Assembly (NCBI GenBank): GCA_023078685.1
Contig: JALGAS010000012.1
Span: 124,001 to 188,000, forward strand
Length of the DNA: 64,000 bases
Direction: 5' to 3'
Source of the DNA: Neopestalotiopsis rosae
Taxonomy: Eukaryota; Ascomycota; Sordariomycetes; Amphisphaeriales; Sporocadaceae
A program made the translations under genes and the position numbers. Below, in pieces: positions 35,904 to 48,497 of the stretch. The notes beneath the pieces were generated by a model. The model was not told the origin of the DNA. It searched no databases and worked only from the letters and a program-made list of their open reading frames with translations. The first letter of the stretch is position 1, and each line of letters begins with the position of its first letter.

Positions 35904-38640
35904 ATGACGTCCGCCGCCGCACCCTCCAAGCAGCAGCCAGTGCCGACAGAACCTCCCCAGCATCTCGCTGCACAACCCTCCTCCGCCGTGCCTCAGTCTC
36001 CCCCGACCAAGCGAGATCTCAAGTCCTGGTGGAAGCGCTTCCAGGTTCAATCAAAGCACCAAGAGACACAGGGTAAGATACACCTGCCCTTTCTTGTTTC
36101 CAATGCCCAAAACTACTTTGTATCACAATCTCCCTGTCGAGTGTTTGGCAGCTCAGGCAGATATGATCTTTGAACACAATGCGCTGCCTGGCTAGTCCAC
36201 GATTCATCCGCAAGCTCTGTCTATTTCCAAGTATCTGACCCTTTGGGAATGTACGGGAAATGGTTGACACTACGACTCCTCCACCCTCCCTCAGCATGGA
36301 CATGCCTCTGCCAATGTCCACCTGCTACGGCTTCTCGTAGAACCGCGTCCAGCCTTTCATTGCCACAGTGTCGCTGACCAAATAGTCACAGAGAGCCGCC
36401 CTCAGGGCATTTTTGGCGTCCCACTGCGCCAGAGTATCACATATGCCAATGTGGCCATCTCGCTTGTCGATGATGACGGCAAGAGCTATATTTACGGATA
36501 TGTCCCAATTGTTGTCGCAAAATGCGGAGTCTTTTTGAAGGAAAAAGGTGCGTCGCCGTCTACTCGTTGCCCACCGAGGGGTGACATCACTGCCCACTTT
36601 CGCATCGTGGGGCCCGTTTGTTGCTGACATGTCGTTACAGCCACCAGCGTAGAAGGCATCTTTCGTTTGAGCGGCTCCGAGAAGCGCATCAAGGAACTGA
36701 AACTGGCATTTGACTCTCCCGATAGATATGGCAAGGGTCTCGTTTGGGACGGTTACACGGTGCACGACGCGGCTAACGTTCTTCGGCGCTACCTCAACGA
36801 CCTTCCCGAGCCTGTGGTTCCACTGGATCTGTATGAGAAGTTTCGACAGCCTCTCAAGGGACATACTAAGCAGGCTGTGGGCGATGTCGAGGGCACTCAA
36901 CTGGCCGACAACTTTAACGAGGCCGAGGCCATTCACAAATACCAGGAGCTGATCAAGATCTTGCCTCCACTGAACCGCCAGTTGCTCCTCTACATTCTTG
37001 ATCTGCTCGCCGTTTTCGCTGCCAAGGCTGATGAGAACCGCATGACGGCGCAGAACTTGGCTGCCATTTTCCAGCCTGGCATGCTCTCGCATCCCAACCA
37101 TGCCATGGCCCCAGAGGAATACCGCCTCAACCAGTGTGTCATTATTTTCCTAATCGAGAACCAGGACCACTTCTTGATCGGCATGCAAGGCACGGCGGCA
37201 GACGAAAAGACAAAGCAGGACATTGAAAAGGGAACGCCCATTATTGTAGCACCCGTGACGCCAACCAAGAGCCGTAGCGCGGGGCCTGTCAGAACCGCTT
37301 CCAATGCCAGCGCAGGCGCCGAGAGTGTCAGCCGAGATGGTAAGATTCGTCGAAACCGCTCAGTATCCTCGAGGCATTCACGCCAATCCAACGGGGCCTC
37401 GACCCCTGGAAGCCCAGCACTTGCTACCACCCCAATTACCACAAGTGGTGGCGGTGGTTTGGGCAGAAGCAATACTGTCCCTTCAAAGAAATCCCCACAT
37501 ATTCCCTCGGGTCGTTTTCAGCGACAGGACGGTTCCGCAGCCGCATCGACTGCGACCTCACCAGTGGTTAGCAAGACCACGCCTCCTCCTACTGTGGAGG
37601 AAACGCCTATCAAGTCGTCTGGAGAACACTTGACCGTCGCACATGCCAGCGGTCCTCCTAGCTCGGTCGCAGCTCAGAAGAGCAGCGAGAAGCTCTTGGA
37701 CCCATCTTCTGCAGCAACATCGGAAACCACTACACCCGCCAAGGAGCGAATCATTCAGAATTTATTCAACCTATCGCCTCCCGACGCCGACAAGAGACAG
37801 CCAAACAAACTCCGCAAGAAGAGGATACCAGGTAGCGCTAATCCTAGTGCGCAGAGCTCTACCGCTTCCCTTACTCATTCCGGAGCTGTTTCGCCTGCGC
37901 TCGAGTCTAATAATCCTTTTGACAAGTCGACTCGCATTGAGCCCACCGTACCCGAGGATGTGCCAACAGAGACGCCCTCGGAAGCAACACCAACAGCCTC
38001 GATAGTACCCCCTGCAGGTACCGGAACCGTGCCGGCAACACAAACCGAGCCGATCAGGACTCTAAAGCCAAAGTCTTCACCGCCCACCTCGCTCCATTCT
38101 TCTTTCAACGAGGGCTCTGACTTGGAACAAATTGACGACAATGCTTCGAGTCATGGAATTGAGCAGGATAAAGAGAGAAAACGACGCTGGAGGCTGTCCA
38201 GAAAGAAGGAAGACATGCCTGGCGCGCAGCACTTTCACCACCACAACTTGGGTGTGAATAACCACGCAGAAGGTAGCACATCAACCATTGGCAGTGGAGG
38301 CAGAGTACGAAAGAGCTGGACGGGCGAGTCGTCTGATGTCGCTGCCACCTTGGCAGAGACAGAGTCGGCCAGAGAAAGAGACGAAGCAAGGGGACCCCTT
38401 GGTTGGATCAAGAGCAAGTATCGCGAGGCAAAGGAGACCGCCGATCAGAAGCGAACCAAGTCGCCACCCGAGGATTCAGGTATCCACGGATTCCTGCCAC
38501 GCCGAGGCAAGAGCATCGACATGAAGAGAGGCCCCGACGACAAGACAGCAGAAACCAACAGTGAGCCTCACAACGTTCCTCTGCCCATGTCCCCACCGCC
38601 GGGACGTACCACGCACGAAGAGGTTCCCAGGGCTTCATAG
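35904..38640 (+). CDS. Rho GTPase-activating protein, Sac7/Bag7 type
   Basis: Exons 35904-36072, 36392-36547 and 36641-38640 give 774 residues. The first intron is unusually long here (319 nt). After a short basic N-terminus (RDLKSWWKRFQ) the RhoGAP domain spans roughly residues 58-245: PQGIFGVPLRQSITYANVAI, IYGYVPIVVAKCGVFLKE, the arginine-finger block VEGIFRLSGS with Arg117, LKRLP-equivalent LNDLPEPVVPL, and MTAQNLAAIFQPGML. The rest is a long Ser/Pro/Thr-rich disordered tail with RNRSVSSRHSRQSNG-like phosphorylation-prone segments and an HFHHHNLG His cluster. Yeast Sac7 and Bag7 stimulate GTP hydrolysis by Rho1, controlling wall integrity and actin. The Rho1 target is by family analogy. 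A start codon in good context (CACCATGAC) supports the model. Confidence 0.9.
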
Positions 38641-39327
38641 GTGGACGGCCCTTGGATGCAAATATGGGTCACGATACAGGATACGCGATCACGTGAATAA
38701 GGGAGCAAATATGGTTTCTCCAACGAGTTTTTACTTGAATGATTTGGCGGGGAGTATGTGTGGGACTAGGATGTTTCTTCTTCAGTTTTCATTTTCTTTC
38801 AGTCGCAAAAGGGGCCCCGAGTTCAAAATGATTTTTTCCAAAACGCCATGCTCCCGTGGAATTGGCGTCATGTCTAAAGTTTTCATGATGGGCAGCTTTG
38901 TTTTTGAAGCAAAAAGGAATAAAAAAGTGCCAGAGAACGATGGGACTTTTTTTTATTTCAAAGTGGCGGCAAAGGTCGCTTCTTCATGCTTATACCCCCG
39001 TTGCCTCAAATGCTACAATACAATGTACTATTGGTTCTCAGTGGCCCTTTTTGTTTCTTGAGAGATGTGCGGGTGATGTTTGCAAGCGATTATTGTTTTG
39101 AATCAGTGGAAATAACAACCTGCGTTCAAGGATGCACAATGGGCACGTTTCACGCAAATCACAAAGACATCATCATAGTAGCGAAGGTGTTGGATGTAGT
39201 TCCACTCTGGATGTCGGAATATAATTTATTGGCCCCTTTTCAAGGGGTTGTAACGAGACTATGCATTCTTGACGTATCTCTAGCGTTGATTTCGTGCACA
39301 TTTGAAATGACAACAGCCAGAAACCTC
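38641..39327. other. Convergent 3' intergenic region
   Basis: Space between the convergent RhoGAP and MFS genes, with AT-rich, terminator-like sequence and no gene seen. Confidence 0.4.
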
Positions 39328-41189
39328 TCAATACATGTATTTGAACTCTGGGTTCAAGTCTCCCAATTCCGACTTTTCATAATCGGTCAAGCCCACATCG
39401 CGAACAGACTTGGCACGGCGCCTATTCTCGATAAGCAGCGAGACAAAATAGGCCACCGAGGCCAGACCACTTAGAGCGGTGAATGCTATGGCGATGGTGT
39501 AGCCCTTGACGTAGTAAGGGGCATCAGTGTCGATGAAAGCATATGTGGCAATGATGCCGCCAATATTGCCAAAGCCGACCTGCCAAGCGACACCAATAGA
39601 TCGACGGTGATGCCCTCCTAGATTCATGTTGAACCAACAGACGATAATGGGCATGGCCCCATACGTGCCCATGACGACGAGGAAGAGCGCTGCATACTCG
39701 AGATGGAGGTTGTTGTGCACCGAAATAAGGATTGAGAATCCCGTAATGGACAAGCACAGCGGCACAATGGCAAACAATGCTCGGTGTCGGAACCAGTCGG
39801 AAAAGGCGGCGATGATGAGCGAAAAGACGAATGATACTGCCCACGGCGGAACCGAGCGGAGTTGAGTTTGTATGGCGTCAAATTGGTACCTGTTGAAAAA
39901 TTAGTAACGCTCTTGTAGTGGAAAAGCTTGAGAGGACTCACGTCTTGATGATTTGGGGTGCAAAGAAAGCATAACCGTAGGCCTGTTGACATGTTAGTAG
40001 GGAATCCACCAAGAGCAACCGCCTTTTACAATTGGATCTTACCGGCACAATCAGACCAAAATACATGAGACCACCCAGCCACACCTTGTAGTCTTTCATA
40101 ACATTGACCACATCGCGGAATCCAACCTTGCGCTCGGCTGCGCTGTGTCCTTGATCGGCTTGTAGACGAGCGCGAACGTATTCACGCTCGTCTTCTCGAA
40201 GCCATGGGGCTTGCTCCGGGCTAAAAGTTGCCAGTCAGCGGATGCCGAGATGTGGTCAAGCGTAGACTTACAAGGATGGAAAGAAGAAGAAGAATACAAA
40301 GGCGACCAAGACAGTCAAGACGCCTTCGAGGATAAAGATCCAGCGCCATCCATGGTAACCGCGAATACCATCCACTACAATTGTTTGTGAGTATCAGATG
40401 ACGGAAATTGGCTCGCTTGATGAAGACTCACTCTTTCCAATTGCAGAAGCGAGCAAACCACCAAAAGCACCAGCTAGACTGGTGGAGGAGAAGAACAGAC
40501 TGTAACGCTTTTGCGCCTCGCTACGCTTGTACCACATTCCTGAAGCAACAAGTCAGTCATGGTGGACAAACTGAAATCCGGCAATCTACTTACCAAGCAA
40601 ATAGAAGCAGCCCGGAAACATGCCAGTCTCGAAAAGACCCAAGAAAAAACGGGTTGCCAAGAGTCCAGAGTAATTCTGTACCAGACCTTGGCAAACAGAG
40701 ACAATGCCAAATCCCATCATACAGCCGGGTAGCGTATACTCGTGTTAGTGAGATCGGCCAAAGAGGGGGCCAGGGTGACTTATCATATCTTGGGCGATAG
40801 ACGCTTTAAGAGGATATTGCTCGGAATCTCAAAGAATACATATGGAACGAAAAACATTGTCAATGCTTTGAGAAGTCAGCCACCGAGAATTTTGATAGCT
40901 GGAAGGTGCGTCCTGAATACTAACCAGTGTTGTATTGTGTGCCGGTCAGGTGGAGATCATCTACCAGATGGAACGTCTTTGCATTGGCAATATTGACACG
41001 ATCCAGAAAGGCAAGGAGATACATGATGATAACAAAAGGCATCAAGCGCGTATCGATGCGACGGACCAGATGGCGCTCAGTGGTGTGCGGTGGGCAAACG
41101 ACACCGAGCTCGTCGTAGACCATGTCTCCCATCTGTTCGGCGTTGTCGTCGCCGGAGACGTCGGCTGAGATGAAGTTAGCAGTTGACAT
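39328..41189 (-). CDS. MFS transporter, anion:cation symporter (ACS) family
   Basis: Eight exons on the minus strand (41189-40925, 40865-40789, 40738-40594, 40539-40432, 40374-40272, 40220-40043, 39982-39942, 39889-39328) give 492 residues. Hallmarks are RRIDTRLMPFVIIMYLLAFL DRVNIANAKTF, VPYVFFEIPSNILLKRL, RFFLGLFETGMFPGCFYLLG, MWYKRSEAQKRYSLFFSS and GYHGWRWIFILEG. These place it in the tartrate/nicotinate/vitamin transporter branch of the Dal5-like family. It should act at the plasma membrane on an organic anion. All introns are GT-AG except the second (40788-40739). That one has donor ATATGA; frame and family spacing require removal exactly there, so the gene uses an AT-AG intron or its donor is mutated. 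If unspliced, a stop follows at once and the product would be truncated near residue 115. Confidence 0.85.
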
Positions 41190-44100
41190 TTTGTAGGCAT
41201 ATTCATCATATAGATAATAGTTTGTGGTACGTCGCGAAGTGTATCCGCGATGAAACGAGCAGCATCCTGGGCGTCAAGGAATGGAAATCAAAATAGAGCA
41301 CAAACCTTTCTTCCCTTTGGTCAACATGACTCCAACTCGTCTTCGACTCTATGCTACAGCGTAGCAAGCCGAAATGCGCGTCCTTGTCGCACTAGAATTA
41401 TTGTATTAGTTGTTTGGCAACGGGGAAAGAAGGGAAAGAAAAGATTCAAGTGCGACAGCGGTGAGAAATCCGTCAGTCCGGATGCTTAGCAATACGGAGA
41501 ATAACGCCCACACCCGGCCAGGCAAGCAGAATCACTTTTGCTCCAAAAGCGAGATGTGCGCGACACACTGGCTGTGAGCAAGGTCCGAGTCCGGATCGGG
41601 GCCGTCAGAATTGGGCTGGTTTATCCCCAGGGACCCTGTGACTGTGGAGAATGCTGACCTCGGTAGATTGACAGGGGATCTGGGGCAAGAGGAACAAGTG
41701 CGCAGGTTGGTAGGCTTAGGTCCAATCCTGCAGGTTCAGCTTGGTCAGGTCAGCTAAAACAGATTTTTACCCGTATGGTAGGGTGCCTTGACAAGTTTAC
41801 ACTCTGCCGGACCATGAACGCGTTTCTGAATCGGGTGGCCGCTCGTTTTTTGCTTGGTCAGTATCTCCGACCACAATCTCCATGAGCAAAAGTCAAGCTT
41901 TGCTGCTTCGCATCTTGGCAACATTCGCCTAGTCAGCCATTTACTGGACTTTGTCAGATGATTCGGTTTCCTTAGGGATTTCGTGCCGATCTCGCCCAAT
42001 AACCAAGGTCATGATGCTGGCCCCTGGGTTGACCGGAGGATCCAACCCTCCAACTAGTCTCACAAGGGACTAAGTTGTCAATAGACATATTCCCCGTCAT
42101 ATCCGCCGGCCAGAAAAGAAGAAAGAAAAGTCGCAGTGTCCGGCCTCTTGTTTTCAGAGACACGATCGAGAGAAGTAGAAGGGCTGAGATTGAATGAAAC
42201 AAATTTGGTGTTGTGCAATAACCTGGTCGAAACATGGGCTTTCAGTGTTCTTTCCTTTTGCTGACATCTGTGTTGCACCTTCCATCAATTAACTACATGT
42301 CACTTCACTACCTACTGTAGCTAGCAAGAAAGTATAATCCGTGACCTGGCTGTATCAAACAGAAATAATTATTTGCCAACATCGTAAGCAATATGTAGTC
42401 TTGGATTCCTGAACTGGAAGTTGGCTTCGGGCTTACAAAAGCTTGCCTCGCCCGTAAAAATAATCTTGATCCAATCCTGCGATGGAAATTGTTCAGCGTC
42501 GCAGGACAACTCCAGGTCCGGCCGGCTCCTAGGCTGGCCCTATTTCTGTTAGGCATTCCCCGCCATCCACAAAGTACTAGCCGCTTGTCAATGCGGGGGC
42601 GCCCCTCTTCCGCGACGCCCCAGCGGTTATGTACCTACCAGATTCAGTATGTGCGCCAGAAGAGTCCTCTGCCTCTGCCCCGCGTTTGTGGCGCTTGCCA
42701 TGTTGTAAATCGTGAATATTCGACACTTATTTCTAGGCAAACAGCATCAAGGAGAACATGTCCTTTAAGAATCGTTTGATTGATTACCAGAGTCTTCCGT
42801 GGCGTGCTTGATCACTGGGAGAATGTTCCGATAAAATTGAGAAAACAAAATGGCTTTGGCGGTGTCTGTCATGTCTTGGTTTACACGTTGTGTCAGAGAC
42901 ATTGTCTGGATCAGACATGCCACAGCCAGAAACTTTTGAGCTGGATGAAACAAGAAGAATATCCTGCCGTGGTTGGACGCAGATCCAGTTACTATATCCT
43001 GTCAAATATTGACTTTATTGTGAATACGTACACTGACATGAATGGAGCTGTGGCTGCCGCTTGAGTCTGAGATTGTATGGTATCTCCAGTGAATGGTCAA
43101 TAATATCTATACGTCTCCGTGCTCATCTCGATGGTTACGTATTATAGTGGATGTCATTGTGTTCCTCCAAGCTAGCATTCATCAAGTTCGTGGTCCGCCG
43201 AATCGAATACTGATTTTTCACGGATGGCATTTTGCTAATGGCCATGTTACGGGCCGACTACCGAGGCCCGCCGCCCGATCGCCGATCAGGGCAGTCCTTG
43301 CTGACTAGAGAGTCGCGCAAACAGCACGCCTGTTCCCAGAGTTCACGCACCCAATAACATTCAACATGAGATGAATGGCATCTCTATTGTCGGCAACATT
43401 TTGAACAGTTCGGTAATCATGTCGCTTGTCTCCCTTGCCCCCAAGCTTGGCAACCCGTAGCTAGGCGACTCGTCCAGATGGGTCTAGTTTGAAGCAAGTA
43501 TCTACGTCATAATGGTCACTCGACTTTCGGGCGCTCGCCACAGGGACGCCATGACTGCAGTCATCGTGAGAATGCGTGCCACGGTAGAAATAGAGTCGGC
43601 CAATGGTGTAGACGCTCTAGTCACAACTCGAAAAAGTGTAACACCAAATCGAACGCCTATCTGTCGGCCCTCAAACGAGGGTCCTTATTGACTGGTCATC
43701 CTGGTGAACCCTGGCAATCTGGCCTGCAGAAATCCCATCACAACAGGCCGCTAGCAAGATCCTACATTTCCCAAATGCCCGGGAACCTCGAGCAGAAAAC
43801 GCGGCCCATTGGACAGACCCCACCAAAAGTCAAGCACGCCATCGCCAAAGTTATCTTACAACCACGTTTTGGTGTGTCACTGAGTACTATGTAACAGAAT
43901 GAAAATGTCCATAAGGTTTGGACAAGACTTTGTAAGAGGACATGTGTGTAGCGCCGTCTTGTCTTGGAATCGAGACGGCGTGGTTTCTGCCCACCAGTGA
44001 CCTGCTGGCCCTGGGTTCCCTCTCTACTGCGCACATAATCAGGAGCGACAGACAAGTTGCCCCGATGGCGTGCTCGCGAGGCTGAAAGGGAGAAGAAGAA

Positions 44101-44639
44101 AACATGGGAAAGAATGATTGAATGATGGACTCGATTCACTTGAACACGGCCACTTTGAACAAGAACCCCCGGTCCTGTAGGAATCACAAAAATTGGGGAC
44201 TACAGGCACAGCTAACCCGAGCTAAGATGTCGTTTCTCTAGGATATGCACCAGGTTCCTTGAAATACAAACAGGCACTTTGCAGTACCTTGTCGCAGTCG
44301 CTCCAGTTGTGCGCCAGAACCTGTCGCCGCTAGCTCTCTTGCATCTGCTCGTTCTCTTAAACTCTCTCTTCCTTCCAGATACAACAAATAGTCTTTTTCT
44401 GCTGCAGCATCCTCTTGTGCATATGCTTCTATTTCGCCGGTAAAGTGCCCAGAGGTATATATAAGCTGCTGGCCTAAACCCGAGTTTGAACGACGCACCC
44501 CATTACCTCCTAGATACTTATCTCGACTCGGATAGCACTCTCAACACCCAGCATTGCTACAATTTGATCGTGGTCGCATTTACCAATCCGGTGTTGATTT
44601 TCCAACCTGCGCATTTGTCTCGATTGCTGTTTGCTCGTC
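41190..44639. other. Intergenic region
   Basis: 3.4 kb between divergent MFS and amino-acid transporter genes. No recognisable coding gene was found. The region near 44340-44640 is pyrimidine-rich and contains the amino-acid transporter promoter. Confidence 0.45.
44456..44464 (+). promoter_or_regulatory. TATA box of the amino-acid transporter gene
   Basis: TATATATAA lies about 180 bases before the start codon and is followed by a leader-like stretch. Confidence 0.45.
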
Positions 44640-46713
44640 ATGGCTTTCGACACCGCTTCGGATCCCCCCTCCAAGGGAATCGCTGATGAGCGAGGCGCCC
44701 ATGTCGTCGCCGAATCTGGTATTCCTCGGGGCCGCGCCGCCTGGTTTGGCGGCCCCAATGTGCGAATTGGCCCGCGCATTGCGCCTATAGTCGCTCCGAT
44801 TGGCTCTGAGACCGCCGCGACCTCGAGCAGCGATCTCAGCAATGCCGAAGACATTATGCTCAAGCAAAAGAGCGATGAGGAGAATTGCGCTATCCAGTAC
44901 CGTACCTGCAGTTGGCAAAAGGTGCGTCTATCATCTTGGCTCCAAGACAAGAGATTCTTCCCGTGTCGCCCAGACGGCAGCCAAGGCATGGCATTGCGCT
45001 AATCTCCAGATCTCAGACTGCCGCACTCTTATTCTCCGAATACATTTGTTTGGTGAGTTTTGAAGATTTAACCGGAAAACACCCGTGGATTGTCGTATAT
45101 GATGCGCACACGACATTGAAGAAATCGCATCTGTCTGGATCAATGACTGACCATACTACAGGCCATTATGAGTTTCCCCTGGTCATACAGTGTTCTTGGA
45201 CTGGTACCAGGGTAAGCATCAACCTTCAAATTCATGCGCAACCCGGTATACTGATGTTCCACCTAGACTCATCCTCACTGTCGTACAGGCTCTGCTTGTT
45301 TTGTATACGTATGACCTCCCAGCCCTTTCTCACGGCGACAATGCTGACAAAGAATAGTTCAATCATTCTGTGGGAGTTTTGTTTGAGACATCCCGAAGTC
45401 CGCGATGTATGTGATATCGGTCAGATGCTATTTTGGAATCAGAAATGGGCATGGTGGTTTACTGCCGTCATGTTTGTCTTGAACAACACCTTTATCCAGG
45501 TCAGTAAAATCCCGTCTAATTCGATACTCTCTATTAACACTCACAGGGTCTGCATGTTCTTGTTGGAGCCAAGTACATCAACACCATGATTGGTTCAGGA
45601 GATCCAGGCGTGTCTTGCCAGACCGTGTCTTTTGGCATCATTGTCGCTCTGATTTCCTGGGTCTGCTCACTGCCTCGAACTTTCGACATGCTCTCCAAGC
45701 TAGGAACTGCTTCGGCCTTTTTCACCTTTATCTCGGTTATTTTGGCCACCATTTTTGCCGCCATTCAAGCTCAGCCAGCTGGCTATACCGAGGAACTAGG
45801 AAGTCCAATTGTCACGGCCATTCCAATTGCCGGCACAACCTTTGTCTCTGGTCTCAATGCATTCCTCAACATTAGCTACACATTTATCGGCCAAATTACG
45901 CTGCCCAGTTTCATTGCCGAGATGAAGGAACCCAGAGACTTTCCCAAGGCTTTGTGGGCCTGTACCATTCTCGAGATCCTTGTCTTTAGCATTGTGGGAG
46001 CTGTCGTATATGCCTACGTTGGCAACCAGTACATGACTGCGCCTGCTTTTGGATCACTCGAGCCTCTTTTCAAGAAGGTCTCCTTTTCGTTCATGATCCC
46101 GACCTTGATCTTTCTCGGAGTCTTGTACGCCTCGGTCTCGGCCCGGTTCATCTTTTTCCGCATCTTCCAAAACTCTCGCCACAAGAACGAACACACGGTG
46201 GTTGGATGGGCTAGCTGGTCTGCTATTCTCTGTGAGTGCCCTGATTCTACACTGATTAGTCGTATCTAACGTGTCCTACAGTGGCCACCTGGATTCTGGC
46301 CTTTATCATTGCCAATGTCATTCCATTCTTTAGCTCATGTGAGTACATGCCAAATTCCGGTGCTGTCGGCAAGCTAACGTGACTTAGTGCTCTCGCTCAT
46401 GTCTTCTCTTTTCGACTCCTTCTTTGGATTCATTTTTTGGGGAGTGGCATACTTTCGCATGCGACGGGCTGATGGATCTTTCCCCATTTTGAAAGATCGC
46501 TCGTTCCGTGGCATCTTTGAGGGCGTTCTCAACATCGTACGTCTTATACCTTTGTCTTACCTCATTCCGCTAACATGAATGTGACAGATTATAATCATTA
46601 CCGGTTTCTTCTTCCTGACCGCCGGTACATATGCTTCAGTGGAGGGTATTTTACTTGAATTCCAAGCTGGAACTGTCGGCAGCGTTTTCCAATGCACGAG
46701 TAACGGTATTTAG
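44640..46713 (+). CDS. Amino-acid transporter, mtr/N-system (Aa_trans) type
   Basis: Ten exons (44640-44921, 45017-45052, 45162-45211, 45267-45308, 45358-45499, 45547-46231, 46282-46338, 46388-46536, 46588-46713) close to 522 residues; the nine listed segments are the full coding set. A hydrophilic N-terminus leads into YRTCSWQKTAALLFSEYICL, then the first membrane helices (IMSFPWSYSVLGLVPG), FDMLSKLGTASAFFTFISVI, NISYTFIGQITLPSFIAEM and about ten membrane segments. These are hallmarks of fungal neutral/aromatic amino-acid permeases such as Neurospora mtr, which are proton symporters at the plasma membrane. Exons 2-4 are very short (36, 50, 42 nt). The model has nine exons by count of segments. 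Substrate range is inferred from the family. Confidence 0.87.
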
Positions 46714-48497
46714 AAAGGGTAGATCAGGTCTTTGGTTATGAAAAGCACAGAGAATCTATTATTGGATTGGACTGGTCTTGAATGACCAGGAACGGCACCT
46801 TTTAAGCGGACTCACGGCGACACCCCTGGGCGAGACTTTACGATCAGGGCGTCAGGAAGAGTATGGGCGCACATTTGGATTACTGCATCAGGAACTTACA
46901 GTAATGAACGAAGAGATCCATACTTCTGGGCTCTTCCAGATAAATCGCCAAGCGATGCATCTAGTGGATGCTGACGAAAGTCAAAAGGACCTGCTTCCTC
47001 GTTCCTCTTGTCTTGCTTTTAGCGGCACCACGACATCTCTTGCAACCATGGCTAACAGGCTCAAACTTGATATCAACAGACTACCATCGTCGCCCCCATT
47101 ACGATTTCACAATTAACGCCATCTCATGATGCGCCGATCAAGAATCGCGAAGCCAGAGGACAAGCAAGTATATGCGTGATTCCAAACATTTACATGGCAG
47201 TTTTGACACAAATGATAATATGCTGCATCTCATACAACCCTCACATACGACCATACACTCTAGAATATTCGGCATTCGTGCACTCTGGCCTACATAAAAT
47301 GGTGACGGCTCTGTTTCAAGTCAGATCGGTGACGATCAATGACTTGAAAGATGTCTGGTGGATGATGGGGTAACAGTAGTGAGACGCAGGCGAATCTTAG
47401 GTCACGCTAGGTTGATGCCATTCTTGGCGCGCATGGTTTTCGTGGGGTCGGTTAATGGCAGTGTACTTAAAGCGGCGTGACTTGAACAGGTCGGGCAAGT
47501 AACAGAGCCTTCAGCACGTGATCCAATTTGGAAATCCGGAAGCGCATTATCGAAAGATACGGAAGTAATTACAGTGCTGCAGGCATAGCGCTTGAAGGTT
47601 TTGATTACCACTAGTAGAGGTTGGGGGGAATGGGAAGGGAGAGTGGGGGATGGGTAATGGGAGCTGGAAGCGCATTCGCTCCTTAGCTGTTTGCATTCGC
47701 TAATTTCGACAAGGAAGCCCTTAAAGCTCGTCTACAGCGAAGGGTTTAGTGCTTGTTTGCCAGATGCATTGTTTGCTATGAGCTAAGCCCTAGAATCTGC
47801 CTGTTATATACGAGTCGCCACTGCGGAGAGTCTCTCATCCTAAAATCATGGGCACCTGGGTACTCTGCGTACTTGGAAAGTTATGGCAGATAACGGCATA
47901 GGTTAGCCTAGGTAAGTAGCTTCCGCACCCCGCTTCTGTCATGAGAGATTTCAAGTGCTGAGAGATACTTGGCAGAGATGGATCTGGCCAAACATCGTTG
48001 CAACCACACAATCTCGCCATTGCACGTTAATAGGGAAACTATGAGACCATCGATGGTTCTAGACGCTCATAATATACATTGACGTAGCCTGGCATTTGTG
48101 AGCGCGTGTGGGTTTGGCTATCTGATTTGTTAAGGTCTGATGGAAGACGATTACTTGCCTACCGACCTGCCCAGCCTGCACCGCGTCGAAATATCGATGT
48201 GAGGTAGCGCAGGTTAAGAAAACGACTCGCCTCACCACCCAGATTTATGGCAAAGGTATTGCATGTAAGTAACAATAAATTGTATTTGCTGAATGAGTGT
48301 CATTATCTTTTCATCATTATATCCGCTCGCCTCGAGAATACACGCTCGCGTGATTAAGTACCCTGAAAGCCGGATTGACACACCCCTTTTCGTACCCACG
48401 ACTTGCTGCACAATATCTATCTCGAATTTTCTACTATTATAGTATACTTCGAAGAAACCTGGTCCGAAACGTCGAACATTAAACGGAAAAAACGACA
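46714..48497. other. Intergenic, AT-rich toward the right
   Basis: No gene recognised. Short frames only. Base composition shifts to AT-rich with many TA steps after about 47700, where the accessory-looking region begins. Confidence 0.4.
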
